NCBI GenBank assembly: GCA_017542725.1
Contig: JAFXWR010000339.1
Location: 1-8,281, forward strand
Source of the DNA: Lachnospiraceae bacterium
Lineage (GTDB): Bacteria > Bacillota_A > Clostridia > Lachnospirales > Lachnospiraceae
Length of the DNA stretch: 8,281 nt
Direction of reading: 5' to 3'
Shown: positions 7,569 through 8,281 of the stretch, piece by piece
Position numbering within the stretch: position 1 is the first letter of the stretch
How the letters are laid out: the number at the start of each line of letters is the position of its first letter
The notes under the pieces: model-generated
Database searches by the model: none
What the model was told of the DNA's origin: nothing
Seen by the model: only the letters and a program-made list of their open reading frames with translations
Program-made: the position numbers and the translations under genes

Positions 7569-8281
7569 CTACTCTTCTTCTTCGTTTGTCTGAACTTTAT
7601 ATTCCTTTGCCTCATATGTGATATTTTCAGGATTTACTTCAAAGCTGTCTTCTTCATTGTCAAAACTATCTTCTATCTCAGTAGAGATAGTTGTGTTTTG
7701 ATATTTCTTCATACCTGTACCTGTTGGTATTGTACGACCAATGATAACATTTTCCTTAAGTCCTTCAAGTCTATCAATCTTTCCATTGATTGATGCTTCT
7801 GTAAGTACTCTTGTAGTCTCTTGGAATGATGCTGCTGACAAGAATGAATCAGTAGTAAGAGAGGCTTTAGTGATACCTTTTAGTTCTTCCTTACCTTTTG
7901 CTTCCTTCTTTCCTTCAGCGCGAAGTCTCTCATTCTCTTCCTCAAACTCAACTATATCAACTGCTGTATCAGGTAAGAATTTACTATCTCCTGCATCAAG
8001 GATAAGCATCTTTCTAAGCATTTGACGAACTATCATCTCTATGTGCTTATCATTTATCTCAACACCTTGTAATCTATAAACTTTTTGAACTTCTTTTAAT
8101 AAGTAATCTTGAACTTTTCTCACGCCTTGAATATTTAATATATCATGTGGGTCTATAGAACCTTCGGTAAGTGGGTCACCCGCATTTACCATATCGCCAT
8201 CTTTAACTTTTAATAAAGATCCAAATGGGATAAGATATGGTTTTGCATTTAATGACAACTTATCCGGTCCAAGAATTTGAA
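7569..8281 (-). CDS. rpoC: RNA polymerase beta' subunit, C-terminal end (enters from right edge)
   Basis: The last 236 codons of rpoC, with the start outside the window; a TTG at 8258 is in frame but the coding sequence continues upstream of it ([11 protein letters not shown]). Highly conserved beta' tail segments are present: [19 protein letters not shown], the [20 protein letters not shown] block, [43 protein letters not shown] and [20 protein letters not shown]. Together these form the C-terminal part of the subunit near the active-site module and the omega-binding surface. The trigger loop and the zinc-binding N-terminus are not in the window. The protein ends in an acidic tail of about 40 residues finishing in four Glu. 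Downstream, where many Firmicutes have an L7Ae-like gene, rpsL, rpsG and fusA, this genome has a uridine phosphorylase instead. Identity is certain. Confidence 0.98.
   Translation of the reverse strand, partial: QILGPDKLSLNAKPYLIPFGSLLKVKDGDMVNAGDPLTEGSIDPHDILNIQGVRKVQDYLLKEVQKVYRLQGVEINDKHIEMIVRQMLRKMLILDAGDSKFLPDTAVDIVEFEEENERLRAEGKKEAKGKEELKGITKASLTTDSFLSAASFQETTRVLTEASINGKIDRLEGLKENVIIGRTIPTGTGMKKYQNTTISTEIEDSFDNEEDSFEVNPENITYEAKEYKVQTNEEEE

Noticed and set aside
8256..8258. TTG as a start of a separate gene at the right edge
   Set aside because: The frame continues unbroken upstream with conserved RpoC residues, so this is an internal Leu codon of rpoC.
1..8281. CRISPR arrays, tRNA or rRNA genes, insertion sequences, riboswitches
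   Set aside because: I found no spaced direct repeats, tRNA-like cloverleaf, transposase frame or terminal inverted repeats; the small gaps leave no room for a riboswitch of known type.

Overview
The window is a compact, AT-rich (roughly one-third GC by eye) stretch of bacterial chromosome in which every gene I can support lies on the minus strand. The content suggests an anaerobic low-GC Firmicute of the Clostridia/Tissierellia kind. The evidence is an AddB-type recombination nuclease subunit rather than RecB/C, an RpoC tail of Firmicute type, a TGS-like/uridine kinase two-part protein, an ECF-type vitamin/nucleoside S component, and use of TTG starts. I cannot name the genus.

In the direction of transcription (right to left) the order is: the C-terminal end of rpoC (RNA polymerase beta', entering from the right edge); uridine phosphorylase; a uridine kinase-like nucleoside kinase with an N-terminal TGS-like region, overlapping the previous gene; a six-helix ECF transporter S component, 4 bases later; rsmI (16S rRNA 2'-O-ribose methyltransferase); rpoD (sigma-70 primary-type sigma factor); and the first 703 codons of addB, which runs off the left edge. 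The largest intergenic gap is 74 bases (rpoC to the uridine phosphorylase) and the next is 57 bases (rpoD to addB). I see no convincing rho-independent terminator in any gap, so long polycistronic transcription is plausible. There is no gene-free stretch above 300 bases: positions 1-2110, which may look empty if only complete reading frames are listed, are filled by the open-ended addB frame.

The genes fall into two functional groups. One is transcription and information handling: rpoC, rpoD, rsmI and addB. The other is a pyrimidine-nucleoside island between them: uridine phosphorylase, nucleoside kinase and an S component that may import a nucleoside or base. The points most worth following up are the sigma factor's histone-H1-like lysine-rich tail followed by an acidic segment, in place of a recognisable region 1.1; the possible nucleoside-uptake role of the ECF S component; and the unusual translation start region of addB, where the only strong Shine-Dalgarno serves a 7-codon TTG minigene whose stop overlaps the addB ATG. 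I did not find a clearly new multi-gene system; the window is mostly housekeeping genes in an uncommon order.
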